Counted from the first letter of the stretch, positions 55,201 to 63,247 are shown. The stretch is 64,000 nucleotides of DNA from Pseudomonas asuensis (GCF_014646755.1 NZ_BMNW01000004.1:372001-436000), one strand, 5' to 3'. Notes: generated from the letters alone by a model not told the origin. Numbers and translations: made by a program.

Positions 55201-57205
55201 CCTGGATAACGTGCTGATCGTTGTAGCGATAATGCTCGCTTTCACCTGCCGCGTTCGTAGCAGACAGGAGTTGGCCTTGGGCGTTATATCCATAGGTGGC
55301 CAGGGTTTGAACGGTATGCCAACTCGCTTCTTCATTATCGGCAGGGCGGTAGACCTGATAATCAACCGCTACGATATGGGCGTGCTCATACGTGAAGCGC
55401 AGCGCGCGACCCGCAGTGTTCGTTAGGCGAACAATACGGTTTCTCGCATCGCGAGAAATACGTAAGACGTTGTTGTATGTGTCGCTTATCGAAATAAGAC
55501 GCGCGCTTTGACCTGTCCGGCGGAAGTGATAAAAGTGAGGCGTTGCGCCCGCCTGCGCAAGAACCAGCTCGCTTGGGTCCTCGCCAAGATAGATCGCTGC
55601 AGCGGAAAGCCGGTTCGTAATAGCAGGACGTTGCTGGCTTGGTAGTGGAAACTCGGTGCGGCGATTCTCATGGTCTGTCCAGATAACCGTGTCGCCCTGA
55701 ATGTCTAGCCGGTGGGCCAGGCTATGGCTCCATCCATAGCCCAAGCCAACATTGTGCTCAACGGCACTGGTGCGATAGAGGCGAGACCAGGGAAAGGAGA
55801 GCACCCCATCCAGCTCTCCATCGGTCAGGGTAAGCAACTCCTCACCTGTAACCATGGAAACCGGACAGCCATTAGTACAGGTTTTGGCGCATTCCTGCGA
55901 AGGTTTGTCGTTAGGATCCTTAGCCGGCTTGGAGACGTCATCAACCTTTTCTTCACGAGACAGACGCGTTTGACGCCGAGTCTTATTTCGACTTGCTGTC
56001 GAGGCATTTTCAATTGTCTGGCTCGGCGTATCGGCTGGGGTTGGTCTTTTACTTGCAGTCGCTACCTCGGCGTTGATTTTACGGGCTGTATTCGCCCCGC
56101 TAATTTCACCATGGGTAGCTAAAGGTTTTAGGGTATCTGCATGTATAGGCAGGGCATGGGATTGACTTGCGGTGATTAACGTATTAGCAAGCTTATTGAT
56201 TAAAGCGGTCGCTTTACCGGAGTTAAGTGTTTCCAAAGCTTTGGTGCCAACGCGGATTGCGAGCCCCGCACCGCCGCTCAAAATAATCCCGACGACAATA
56301 TTGATTAAAAGCTCGCCAGTAAATTGAGCCAGTACTTCAACACATGTCTGAGGCGGTAACAGCTTGACCCAGCTAACAATTGCCGCCACGTAAATAAACA
56401 TTAGTGGCTCATCACTAGCGATCAGTAAGGCTGTGCTTAGCGATTCCTTAGAGGCGGTATAGAGCTTTTTCAGCTCGTCTGGGCTCAGGTATTTAGCGAG
56501 CTTTTTAGCATTCTCATAAGGATGAGCAATCAACTGAAAAAGTGACTTTATGTCGTCCCAGAGCGAGAGCAGTGCATGCTCAAAGCCCTCTAGGGCAGCC
56601 TCCAGTTGAAGTTTTAAACGTTGTCCCGAGTTAGCGCTTTGATAGGTGCTCCATAAGGGCTGGAATTGATTGGTCCATTCGCTTTGAAGCCAGGCAGCAA
56701 GCTTTTGGATAACACCTTGATAAGAGCCATATAGGGCTTCTACCTGAGCCTTCGTTACATTCGGAAAAAACGTAATGCGATAGAGCTGTCCACGCTTACA
56801 GCCAGAAATGACTTTAATGCCACTTGGACCAATTTCATCATTAATGACAGGTCCTGTAACCTCATCTCCGCTCCATGCTTTCGTAACAGGTTCCAGTCGT
56901 ACGGGTGTATTGCCGATGGGAACAAAGCGGGCGGCTTCAAAAGCATGAACTAACGTGAACTCTCCATTCAGCGGGCACGTTGCGTAGCTTGTAACAGGGG
57001 AAGTGTAGTCCTTGCCCTTGCTAACGCTTAACTCATCGCCAATCTTGAATGTCTGATCGGCATCCAATGCCCAGCCAGTCCAAAAACTTTCAGCCAGCTC
57101 TTTATAGGTGCCCAAACAGCTTTTGAATTCAGAGATTACTTTGTCTGCATCAGGTGACTCGGCACCCAAACCAATAAATGAGAACGAGCCGAGCAGAGCG
57201 CTCAT
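52274..57205 (-). CDS. Rhs-repeat T6SS effector with a variable C-terminal toxin
   Basis: 1643 residues. The N-terminal region (1 to about 440) has no PAAR motif that I can see, but has hydrophobic segments at about 265-325 (VAAIVSWVKLLPP, LLINIVVGIILSGG). The Rhs cage begins near CTNGCPVSMVTGEELL (about 443-457) and runs through many YD repeats (YRYDALGRQ, YDAFGRRIAK). It ends with GLHYNRHRYYNPNTGRFLTPDP and the self-cleavage-type VDPLGL (ending at 1454). The 189-residue tail is the toxin: HTIGKH (1518-1523), then KLKQR, SSQFKNW, and TAYP (1638-1641) at the end. This pattern resembles the bacterial RNase A-like toxin domain. The start overlaps the DUF4123 stop (ATGA). Confidence 0.93.
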   Translation of the reverse strand: MSALLGSFSFIGLGAESPDADKVISEFKSCLGTYKELAESFWTGWALDADQTFKIGDELSVSKGKDYTSPVTSYATCPLNGEFTLVHAFEAARFVPIGNTPVRLEPVTKAWSGDEVTGPVINDEIGPSGIKVISGCKRGQLYRITFFPNVTKAQVEALYGSYQGVIQKLAAWLQSEWTNQFQPLWSTYQSANSGQRLKLQLEAALEGFEHALLSLWDDIKSLFQLIAHPYENAKKLAKYLSPDELKKLYTASKESLSTALLIASDEPLMFIYVAAIVSWVKLLPPQTCVEVLAQFTGELLINIVVGIILSGGAGLAIRVGTKALETLNSGKATALINKLANTLITASQSHALPIHADTLKPLATHGEISGANTARKINAEVATASKRPTPADTPSQTIENASTASRNKTRRQTRLSREEKVDDVSKPAKDPNDKPSQECAKTCTNGCPVSMVTGEELLTLTDGELDGVLSFPWSRLYRTSAVEHNVGLGYGWSHSLAHRLDIQGDTVIWTDHENRRTEFPLPSQQRPAITNRLSAAAIYLGEDPSELVLAQAGATPHFYHFRRTGQSARLISISDTYNNVLRISRDARNRIVRLTNTAGRALRFTYEHAHIVAVDYQVYRPADNEEASWHTVQTLATYGYNAQGQLLSATNAAGESEHYRYNDQHVIQERQLAGGAAFFWEWEGEGKQSRCVHHWANFAQMDTRYVWEDNGTVTVHNSDGSQQVYQHDENARLVQQIDPDGAKHHKVYDEKGQLIAEKDPLGAITEYQHDEAGHLIAVIPPEDEPTYYEYHKGFVRTVSRGKAVWKYRRNAQGDITAQTDPDGNTTHYHYDSQGNLLSIQHPDGSRHELTWNPQGQLIEELLPDGGKRRYRYDALGRQITRQDESGAVTQYQWDAVGRLSQVTLPGCGTRAFTYNAYGKITAERDELGRVTRYEYADNLHLVSCRINPDGSQLRYRYDNARLLLTEIENERGEHYQLDYYPNGLIREETGFDGRTTAYAYDLNGHLTEKTEFGEDNSQLVTCYQRDAAGRLLVKTLPDDQKIHYAYDAFGRLVSVDDGQWPLAYEYDLQDRLITEHQGWATFRYQYDALGQLSHCRLPDGSLLDYRYRNGGLLSAIDLNGQPLTAHQYLPGGREQYRQQGALLSHYHYDEQGRLQAHRISQQERSVYQRRYAYDANGNLAAIEDSCKGNKHFHYDPLDRLIAVRGDLPESFAHDPAGNLLSQTGQEGARLANVKGNRLLMQGDSHYDYDAYGNLTRERRGAGQRLVTEYRYDNQHRLIAATLPDGRIAEYRYDAFGRRIAKTVDGQTTEFLWQGERLIAESGQDHYRSYIYEPGTFRPLAMLHGEGKAAEPYYYQLDHLGTPQELTSTAGSIVWSAKYRAYGNVAKLEAAELENPLRFQGQYFDQETGLHYNRHRYYNPNTGRFLTPDPIKLAGGLNNYQYVSNPTGWVDPLGLNNCPGIASCSTGTAEIPTAKVNSGEPNAPSPEHTQEERQSKIERLSEANAKRRVEEYEKKYDMHTIGKHGPEVPRDKLKQRAIDGSDPITGKAPKKAKGNPSSQFKNWKLQLHAINEALTREARGLSKFTGQDMNENPIVRIEQASSGHGYKPNKKDSNNPHEIKNMDGAEIKFDKEDHDRPFTAYPIN

Positions 57206-57942
57206 AGCGAAGCATCCTTTTCAAGTTGAGCGATAAGTTGCGCCGTATCGTCCATGTCTGTTCCCTGGCGCTGAACGAAGCGTTTGATCTTTTGTAAAAG
57301 ATTGATTTCTGGAAATTTGAAGTAAATGTCTGGGTGGTTTTCTTGAATGTGCTGCATCAAGTTATCGATCAGCGTAGAGGCATCGTTTTCATGTAATGCA
57401 TCAAGTACCGCCTGAGGTACGCTCCACCAAGGGTATGTTCGAGCAGTTTGGTAAGTATTTGAGGCTATGCTGGCGTTGAATTGATTAATCCAATACTGAT
57501 CGAAGCAAGGTAATACCGTAGAGAGTTGCTGATCCAGGGTCTGAATTACAGGCACTAGATGCCGGCCATCCCAAAAGCGAAAAAACACTTCGCTACCGTC
57601 CGGCATAAAGACTTTAGTCAGACTCTTGAGATGCTCGACGATAGCCGCTGGCTCATGCGTGGATAGGGCTAGCCATCCCCAATCTTTATGTTTTTCCTTA
57701 GCTGCCCACTCTAGAAATGTGCTGTTTGGGCTGAGCCTACCCAAGTAAGGCATGACCGGCTGCCAGCCAGCGTAGGGGGTACCTTCCCAAATGGGCAGAG
57801 GGACAAAAGCTTCATGCGCTTCGTAATAGGCCTTCAGTGGATTGGCATCGCTGGTGTTACTCATCACGACATAAAGGGATGAGTTATCAGCCGAGTGTTG
57901 AGTCAACCACTCTTGAGGGGTAAGCGAATTATCAGAGTGCAC
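57202..57942 (-). CDS. DUF4123 T6SS effector adaptor (Tap/TEC chaperone)
   Basis: 246 residues. DUF4123 proteins load a cognate effector onto the VgrG tip. Family features are LYVVMSNTSDANPLKAYYE near the start, AFVPLPIWEGTPYAGWQPVMPYLGRL, WGWLALSTHE and the EVFFRFWDGRHLVPVIQTL block. The GTG at 57942 is used because AAGGAGG lies six bases upstream; a GTG 11 codons earlier lacks this. It overlaps the end of vgrG by 11 bases and the rhs start by 4, so the three proteins are translationally linked. Confidence 0.9.
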   Translation of the reverse strand: MHSDNSLTPQEWLTQHSADNSSLYVVMSNTSDANPLKAYYEAHEAFVPLPIWEGTPYAGWQPVMPYLGRLSPNSTFLEWAAKEKHKDWGWLALSTHEPAAIVEHLKSLTKVFMPDGSEVFFRFWDGRHLVPVIQTLDQQLSTVLPCFDQYWINQFNASIASNTYQTARTYPWWSVPQAVLDALHENDASTLIDNLMQHIQENHPDIYFKFPEINLLQKIKRFVQRQGTDMDDTAQLIAQLEKDASL

Positions 57943-59992
57943 AGAATCCCTCCTTGCACTTTTCGCATTCTTCACAGAAGGGTGCGTTACGCTTGAAGGT
58001 ATTGATCTGTGCAGGTGTTAGCAGGGCACCTGCCTTGTCTGCGTCGGCTGGCTTTACAGGACCCGGCAGCAGAGGAGCGGCACCGGTTCCGCTGCCGGCA
58101 TTGCCGCCAGAGTTGATGCGAACCGTTGGGCCGACGATGGTGATGCCACTGGCGTCCAGCTTGATGAAGCTGCCGCCGGCCTTGAACGTAAGTTCGCTGC
58201 CAGCTTCCAGGACAACTTTCAAACCACTGGATAAGTGGATTTCCTGCTCCGCACTGACGAATTGACCCGTACCGATCTTGATATGCTGGTTCTGTCCGAC
58301 GGTGAGATGATCGTTGGTCTTGACCTCAACCTTGCGGTCCGCATCCGTGGTGCGGTGTTCCTCGGCCTTGTACTCCGTGTAGCTGTTAGCCTCGACGATG
58401 TCGTGTCGCTCGTGTCCTACGCGGATCTTTTGGTCGTGCTCGACGTTCTCGTCCCAGTCCCGTTGGGCGTGAATGTAGATCTGTTCCTGACCTTTCTTGT
58501 CCTCAATACGCAGCTCGTTATAGCCGCCACCGCCGGGTGTGCTTAAGGTCTTGAAAACGCTACGGGTCTTGTTGGCCGGCAGGTCATAGGGAACATGATG
58601 TTCCATGTGGAACAGGCAGCCTGTAACCAGGGGCTGGTCCGGGTCTCCTTCCAAGAATGTGACCAATACCTCCATGCCGATGCGGGGGATGGCGATACCG
58701 CCATAACGATCACCCGCCCAGCTGGAGGAGACGCGTAACCAGCAGCTAGTCTGCTCGTTGGCCTGGCCTTCACGGTCCCAGTGGAACTGTACCTTGACCC
58801 GACCGTATTCATCACAGTGGATCTCTTCGCCCTTGGGTCCAGTGACCACAGCGGTCTGGCTGCCCAGGATCTTGGGCTTAGGGTGTTCAAGCGCAGGACG
58901 GAAGGGTACGTCCCAGGGTGTTGCTGTGAAGCGGTTGCGGTAGCCCTGGGTAAAGCCGTCGTGCTTGTCCACATCACTGGTAACTGACTCTTCCAAGACC
59001 TGTGGCTGCTTGCCCTCATGCCAGAGGCCGGTCAGTAGCCATAGCTGGTTCCAATCGCGGCGGGGATGCTCGGACAGCTCCAGGAAATGACCACTAACTA
59101 GCTGGGGCTGGTCGCTTTCGCCTTCGGCTAGCTGATAGTCGCTGCGGTGACGCTCAAGGGCGCGCTGGGCGAGATGCTTGCCGCGGGTGCGATCGGTGAA
59201 GCGGCCCGGGTAGTCATAGTCTTCCAGGTCGGGCTTGGCCTCGCTCTTGTAGGCCGCTTCCATGCGCAGGCGTGGCTGCTCGAAGTCATAGTCACGGCGG
59301 GAGACACGAGCCGTACGCGTTTCCAGGCGTACGCCAAAGCGCTTGACTACCGGCTCGTCTGCTACAAGCCCCGAGCCCTGTACATAAGCAGTCGGTGGTG
59401 TGAGCTTGGGAAAGCCGGTTTGGTCATCGCCAAACACCAGGACGTGGTTATCCTGGGTATGCTCGAAGTGGTAGTGCAGACCTTCCTCTTCGCAGAGCCG
59501 CTGAATGAAGTGCAGATCAGTCTCATCGTACTGGACGCAATATTCACGAGGCGGATAGACCGTAGGCCCCAATTGGAAGCGGTAGGCGTCCGCCAGGATG
59601 CCGTGATCTTCTAGCACCTGGGCGATGATCTGCGGGACGGTAAGCTTTTGAAAGATGCGCTGGTTGGTGCGGTGCGCAAGGTAGGCCAGACGCGGCACTA
59701 GCACGACATGATAGCGGGTGAGGCGCTTGCCGGCATCGCCCTGGCCGATCTGGTAGAGCTGGCCGTGAACGCCGCTGCCGTTGGGCGAGAAGGCCAGAAA
59801 GGCGCGCTGATGCAGCAGGGCCTCAAGGTCCAGGTCGGGCCGTTCGCTGACCAGTTCGATGTCAAAGCGAAAGGGCTGGCTGATCGACTCCTGTCCTGTA
59901 AAGCTCAGGACCTGAAAGTCAGGCGTCTCTCCTTCTGAGGTCGATCCGTGAATGGATAGCGAAAAATGAGCAGTATTCGCTGGGTTGAACAT
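57932..59992 (-). CDS. vgrG: Type VI secretion tip protein VgrG
   Basis: 686 residues. It forms the trimeric spike with gp27/gp5 folds. HFSLSIHG at the N-terminus, REYCVQYDETDLHFIQRLCEEEGLHYHFEH and the gp5 OB region (PVVTGC-type, TEIHCDEYGRVKVQFHWDREG, SCWLRVSSSWAGDRYGGIAIPRIGMEVLV) are recognisable. The beta-helix needle has VGHERHDIVEANSYTEYKAEEH and HLTVGQNQHIKIG. A Cys-rich tail, APFCEECEKCKEGFCAL, ends the protein and may help hold the DUF4123/Rhs cargo. The ATG at 59992 has GGAG upstream; an in-frame start 30 codons earlier is less likely. Confidence 0.95.
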   Translation of the reverse strand: MFNPANTAHFSLSIHGSTSEGETPDFQVLSFTGQESISQPFRFDIELVSERPDLDLEALLHQRAFLAFSPNGSGVHGQLYQIGQGDAGKRLTRYHVVLVPRLAYLAHRTNQRIFQKLTVPQIIAQVLEDHGILADAYRFQLGPTVYPPREYCVQYDETDLHFIQRLCEEEGLHYHFEHTQDNHVLVFGDDQTGFPKLTPPTAYVQGSGLVADEPVVKRFGVRLETRTARVSRRDYDFEQPRLRMEAAYKSEAKPDLEDYDYPGRFTDRTRGKHLAQRALERHRSDYQLAEGESDQPQLVSGHFLELSEHPRRDWNQLWLLTGLWHEGKQPQVLEESVTSDVDKHDGFTQGYRNRFTATPWDVPFRPALEHPKPKILGSQTAVVTGPKGEEIHCDEYGRVKVQFHWDREGQANEQTSCWLRVSSSWAGDRYGGIAIPRIGMEVLVTFLEGDPDQPLVTGCLFHMEHHVPYDLPANKTRSVFKTLSTPGGGGYNELRIEDKKGQEQIYIHAQRDWDENVEHDQKIRVGHERHDIVEANSYTEYKAEEHRTTDADRKVEVKTNDHLTVGQNQHIKIGTGQFVSAEQEIHLSSGLKVVLEAGSELTFKAGGSFIKLDASGITIVGPTVRINSGGNAGSGTGAAPLLPGPVKPADADKAGALLTPAQINTFKRNAPFCEECEKCKEGFCAL
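58599..58614. promoter_or_regulatory. parS-like palindrome inside vgrG
   Basis: TGTTCCATGTGGAACA differs from TGTTCCACGTGGAACA only at one centre base. It is 38 kb from oriC, in accessory DNA. It could be a weak ParB site or chance. Confidence 0.35.
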
Positions 59993-60026
59993 TCCGTGTT
60001 CCTCCAGAAGGTTGTTGCGAAAACAA

Positions 60027-60051
60027 TTTCGGCCAGGAGACCTGGCCGAAA
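60027..60051 (-). repeat. Perfect 11-bp hairpin upstream of vgrG
   Basis: TTTCGGCCAGG–AGA–CCTGGCCGAAA lies 35 bases before the vgrG start in the hcp–vgrG gap. On the minus strand ATTGTTTTCG follows, a poor U tract, so partial termination between hcp and vgrG is possible. Confidence 0.65.
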
Positions 60052-60161
60052 GGGCTAACCGTACTGGTATGGGATGAGCCAATGCCAGAAATCATGGCGC
60101 TTGGCTTATTTTGCCATCTCAAGCGGCTAGCAGGCAGTGACCCGAGTCTTTTTCTGACCAG

Positions 60162-60189
60162 TCGGCTTCTGGAGGGGATCAGAAGCCGA
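60162..60189 (-). repeat. 9-bp hairpin just after hcp
   Basis: TCGGCTTCT (60162-60170) and AGAAGCCGA (60181-60189) enclose ten bases. It lies 36 bases past the hcp stop. No direct U run follows, so mRNA protection of the abundant hcp transcript is as likely as termination. Confidence 0.6.
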
Positions 60190-60224
60190 TATTGAGTCGC
60201 GCCTGTTAGACGATCGCCGCTCTA

Positions 60225-60743
60225 TTAAGCGGAGATCGGGGAGCGCCAGTCGTCCGAGCCGGAAGTACCGGATACTTCGTGAGTCCATACGATTTTACGG
60301 TAGGTGAAGTACACGTCTTCCAGGTGAGTGAAGTGAGCCATGTTCGGGTCCTGGCAGTTCGGCATGCGAGACTGCACGTCAACGATGATGGCGTCTTCCA
60401 GCTCGATGGTGAAGTAGTGCTCCTGAGTACCCGTTGCAGAAGTACGGTACCACTCCAGACGGCACTTGTTCAGGCGTTCGCCAGAGGTCAGTGCGTTGAA
60501 GATCAGGGGGGAGGACTTGTCAAAGACCTTGGTGATCATCAGCGGCTTGTGTACACGCTGACCAGTCGGCTGACCGGACTGCGGATCGCGCGGGATGATG
60601 ACCTGGTGGTTGAAAGCCTGAACCAGAATCTGGTCTTCATGGCCTTCCTGAAAGATGTTGCCGACGGAGTCTTCCGTGAAGGTGCCTGCAGTGATCAGAC
60701 CTTGCTTGGTGCCTTCGAGGGACAGATACGCGGGTGTTGGCAT
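60225..60743 (-). CDS. hcp: Type VI secretion tube protein Hcp
   Basis: 172 residues. Hexameric rings of Hcp form the T6SS inner tube. It begins MPTPAYLSLEGTKQGLITAG and has GHEDQILVQAFNHQVIIPRDPQSGQPTGQRVHKPLMITKVFDKSSP-type sequence and the C-terminal DVYFTYRKIVWTHEVSGTSGSDDW, all typical. AAGGAGAG lies upstream of the ATG. It is the first gene of the cassette, followed by vgrG after 232 bases. No structural T6SS genes are in the window, so the machine must be encoded elsewhere. Confidence 0.96.
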   Translation of the reverse strand: MPTPAYLSLEGTKQGLITAGTFTEDSVGNIFQEGHEDQILVQAFNHQVIIPRDPQSGQPTGQRVHKPLMITKVFDKSSPLIFNALTSGERLNKCRLEWYRTSATGTQEHYFTIELEDAIIVDVQSRMPNCQDPNMAHFTHLEDVYFTYRKIVWTHEVSGTSGSDDWRSPISA

Positions 60744-61143
60744 GATGCTCTCCTTGCCTGAATAGTGGGCCTCTTGGCCCGGGAGCCATTAAGAATACAA
60801 ACACTATGCCAAAAAAATAAAATCCTTTTAAATCAATAGCTTATAGTTTTATTAAGAACGGGTTGATCGCTTTTGTGAAAGACGTCGCATAAAGATGCGC
60901 AGCTTTTTGCGCACTGAGGAGAAAATCTTGCGCAATGGCAAGGAAGCTACTGTTTTCGCCTTGTCTGTGCGTCTTTTGAGCTTCTGGGCTAAAGAGGGTG
61001 TGCTAAAAGTTGCGCTATGGATGAAGCCTTCATACCACGGTGTTTATCACGGAAAATACGAAGTAAATGAATGCGTTGGTGCCGATGTAGTATAAAGACG
61101 TATCACTACATGTTTTTCTATCTCTGCTAGTTGAGTGCCGCTT
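60744..61143. other. AT-rich 400-base region between hcp and the RpiR gene
   Basis: It must hold the hcp promoter on the minus strand and the RpiR promoter on the plus strand. The hcp-proximal 100 bases are strongly AT-rich, which would suit silencing by MvaT/H-NS-like proteins. TTGCGC-type hexamers recur four times between 60895 and 61020. A 66-codon open frame (60895-61095) shows no family features and is not called. Confidence 0.55.
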
Positions 61144-62022
61144 GTGAACCTGATGCAACATATCGCCCAGTCGCGCCATTTACTGCGCAAGTCTGAGCTC
61201 AAGGTGGCTGAACACGTCATGCTGGATCCGGCGGCTGTCATGCACAGCTCGATGGCGGATCTCGCGCATGAGGTGGGCGTCAGCGAGCCTACGATCGTAC
61301 GGTTCTGCCGTGCTATTGGCTGCGATGGTTTCCAGGATTTGAAGCTGCGTTTGGCACAGAGTCTTGCATCAGGGGCAAGCTTTGGTCAGTTTGCTATCCA
61401 CGAGAACGATTCGGTTGTCGATTTCAGTCTGAAAATTTTCGACACTACGCTGCATACGCTGATGGATATCCGCGAGCGGCTGGATATGCAGGCGCTCGAA
61501 CAGGCTATTGAGGAGATTTCCAAGGCCAAGCGCGTTATGTTTTATGGCTTTGGCGCTTCTGGAGCTGTGGCGACGGATGCCCAACACAAGTTTTTCCGCC
61601 TCTTGCTCAGCGCTTTTGCCTATTCCGATCCGCACATGCAGGCGATGTCGGCGGCGACACTGACGCCGGAAGATGCAGCAATCTGTATCTCCCAGTCTGG
61701 CCGCTCCAAGGATCTGCTGATTACTGCAAATCTGGTACGCGACAGCGGCGCCAAGCTGATCACGATTTGTCCGAGCCAGACACCCCTGGCGGAACTGGCT
61801 AATGTCAGCCTGACCATTGATGTACCGGAAGATACCGAGATCTATACACCGCTGACATCACGTATTGCACACCTTGTCATTATCGACGTGCTGGCAATGG
61901 GTGTGGCCATGTCTCGTGGGCCGACGCTGGTTAATCACCTTAAGGGCGTCAAGCGCAGCCTGCGAAGCCTGCGGTTGTCGCCCAAGAGCATCAAGCATCA
62001 GGACGAGCGCGACTCGCATTGA
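61144..62022 (+). CDS. RpiR-family transcriptional regulator (HexR-like)
   Basis: About 292 residues. An N-terminal HTH_6 domain (LRKSELKVAEHVMLDPAAVMHSSMADLAHEVGVSEPTIVRFCRAIG … GFQDLKLRLAQSL) is followed by an SIS sugar-phosphate-binding domain (FYGFGASGAVATDAQHKFFRL, CISQSGRSKDLLITANLVRDSGAKLITICPS). By position near lysR and pycA it corresponds to a P. aeruginosa RpiR gene distinct from the zwf-linked hexR. A role in central carbon control is inferred. The start is uncertain: GTG at 61144 gives MNLMQHIAQ; GTG at 61135 adds three residues. Confidence 0.9.
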   Translation: MNLMQHIAQSRHLLRKSELKVAEHVMLDPAAVMHSSMADLAHEVGVSEPTIVRFCRAIGCDGFQDLKLRLAQSLASGASFGQFAIHENDSVVDFSLKIFDTTLHTLMDIRERLDMQALEQAIEEISKAKRVMFYGFGASGAVATDAQHKFFRLLLSAFAYSDPHMQAMSAATLTPEDAAICISQSGRSKDLLITANLVRDSGAKLITICPSQTPLAELANVSLTIDVPEDTEIYTPLTSRIAHLVIIDVLAMGVAMSRGPTLVNHLKGVKRSLRSLRLSPKSIKHQDERDSH

Positions 62023-62130
62023 TGATCAGGTGCAGCTCTTCGGCTGTCCCTTAAGCTTAACCAAGGTTTCGCCAAACCGTCATCTTTCCTGAGCAGGCTA
62101 AAGGCTCCACCTTTGCTTGGGAGATACGGT

Positions 62131-62322
62131 ATGGCCATGCGTATGGACAGCGATTTTCTCGATGCTAAAACTCGCCGCAAACTGGCTGATCAACGTCGCA
62201 TGGCTTTTCGCCGTGCCATTGAGGATCGTAACGAGCAGCTGCGTTTAGAGCAGGAGTTAACGGATTATCCTGAGCTGCTTTCCGCCCCTGTGGTCATGAG
62301 CGCTCAGGTATCAGCCCACTGA
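62131..62322 (+). CDS. Conserved small charged protein
   Basis: 63 residues, highly charged and mostly helical (DAKTRRKLADQRRMAFRRAIEDRNEQLRLEQEL). The ATG at 62131 has GGGAG seven bases upstream. Similar short proteins occur beside the lysR–pycA genes of other pseudomonads as I recall, but no function is known to me. The 3' end overlaps the end of the convergent LysR gene by 29 bases. It may be co-transcribed with the RpiR gene 108 bases upstream. Confidence 0.7.
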   Translation: MAMRMDSDFLDAKTRRKLADQRRMAFRRAIEDRNEQLRLEQELTDYPELLSAPVVMSAQVSAH

Positions 62323-63247
62323 TCCGTTCGGCTAATGCGGTGATTCGACTCCGTTCTTCCCGAATGAAGTTAAAAAACGCCTGTGCCACAGGGGACAGGC
62401 GTTTACTACGCGGGTGAACTACACACCAGCTACGATAGAGCGGTAACTCCTGCACGGGCAGCTCGCACAGTAGCCCAGCGTTGAGCTCTCGATAAGCTGC
62501 CAGCCGCGGGAGCAAAGCAATGCCCAGCCCTGCAATAACGCCTTCTCGTATGGCTTCCAGTGAAGTCAGCTCCTGTATATCGGAAAAATGAGCACGCTTT
62601 TGCTTGAAGTGTTCATCACAAGCTTTTCGTGTACTAGAGCCGGACTCACGTATCAACAGTGGATAGGCGCTCAAATCTTTCAAGGTCAGGCTGCCGGATT
62701 GGCAAGCGGGGTGCTCCGGTGCGGCCAACGCGATAATTTCATTATTAAGAAAAGGCAGGAACTCCAGATCTCGATCGGAAGGCACCAAGGACATGATTAC
62801 GATTTCATCACGGTTTTCAGAAAGCCGCCTGAGCATGTGGTCGTGGTTGCCTACGCAGAGATGGACACTGACTTCTGGATGCTGTTGTTTGAACGCTGCA
62901 AACAGATGAGGGGCCAGGTACTGCGCGCTGGTTTCTACGCCCAGGCGAAGTTGTCCATGAAGCGAGCCCAGGAGATTGGAAAGTTGCATATCGAGGCTGT
63001 TGAGGCGCCCGAAAATATCCTGCCCTGCACGTAACAAGGCTTCGGCCGCTTCGGTGAGGTACAGCTTTCTGCCGCTGTACTCAAATAAAGGCTGACCAAG
63101 CAGCTCTTCCAGCTGACGTATCTGCAAGCTGACAGCAGGTTGGGTCAACGCCATGATATCGGCTGCACGGCTGTAGGAGCGCGTTTCGCAAACAGCCTCA
63201 AAGACTTGCAATTGGCGTAATGTCATACGCATCAAGGGTTTACGCAT
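62294..63247 (-). CDS. LysR-family transcriptional regulator
   Basis: 317 residues. The N-terminal winged helix is TLRQLQVFEAVCETRSYSRAADIMALTQPAVSLQIRQLEELLGQPLFE, followed by an effector-binding domain typical of the CbbR-like subgroup (GQLRLGVETSAQYLAPHLFAAF, LLIRESGSSTRKACDEHF). It is divergent from pycA, with a 153-base gap holding a perfect inverted repeat, so it probably controls pyruvate carboxylase and itself. Confidence 0.92.
   Translation of the reverse strand: MRKPLMRMTLRQLQVFEAVCETRSYSRAADIMALTQPAVSLQIRQLEELLGQPLFEYSGRKLYLTEAAEALLRAGQDIFGRLNSLDMQLSNLLGSLHGQLRLGVETSAQYLAPHLFAAFKQQHPEVSVHLCVGNHDHMLRRLSENRDEIVIMSLVPSDRDLEFLPFLNNEIIALAAPEHPACQSGSLTLKDLSAYPLLIRESGSSTRKACDEHFKQKRAHFSDIQELTSLEAIREGVIAGLGIALLPRLAAYRELNAGLLCELPVQELPLYRSWCVVHPRSKRLSPVAQAFFNFIREERSRITALAERISGLIPERS

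Noticed and set aside
60895-61095. 66-codon open frame between hcp and the RpiR gene
   Set aside because: No good RBS, no recognisable features, and it spans the expected promoter region.
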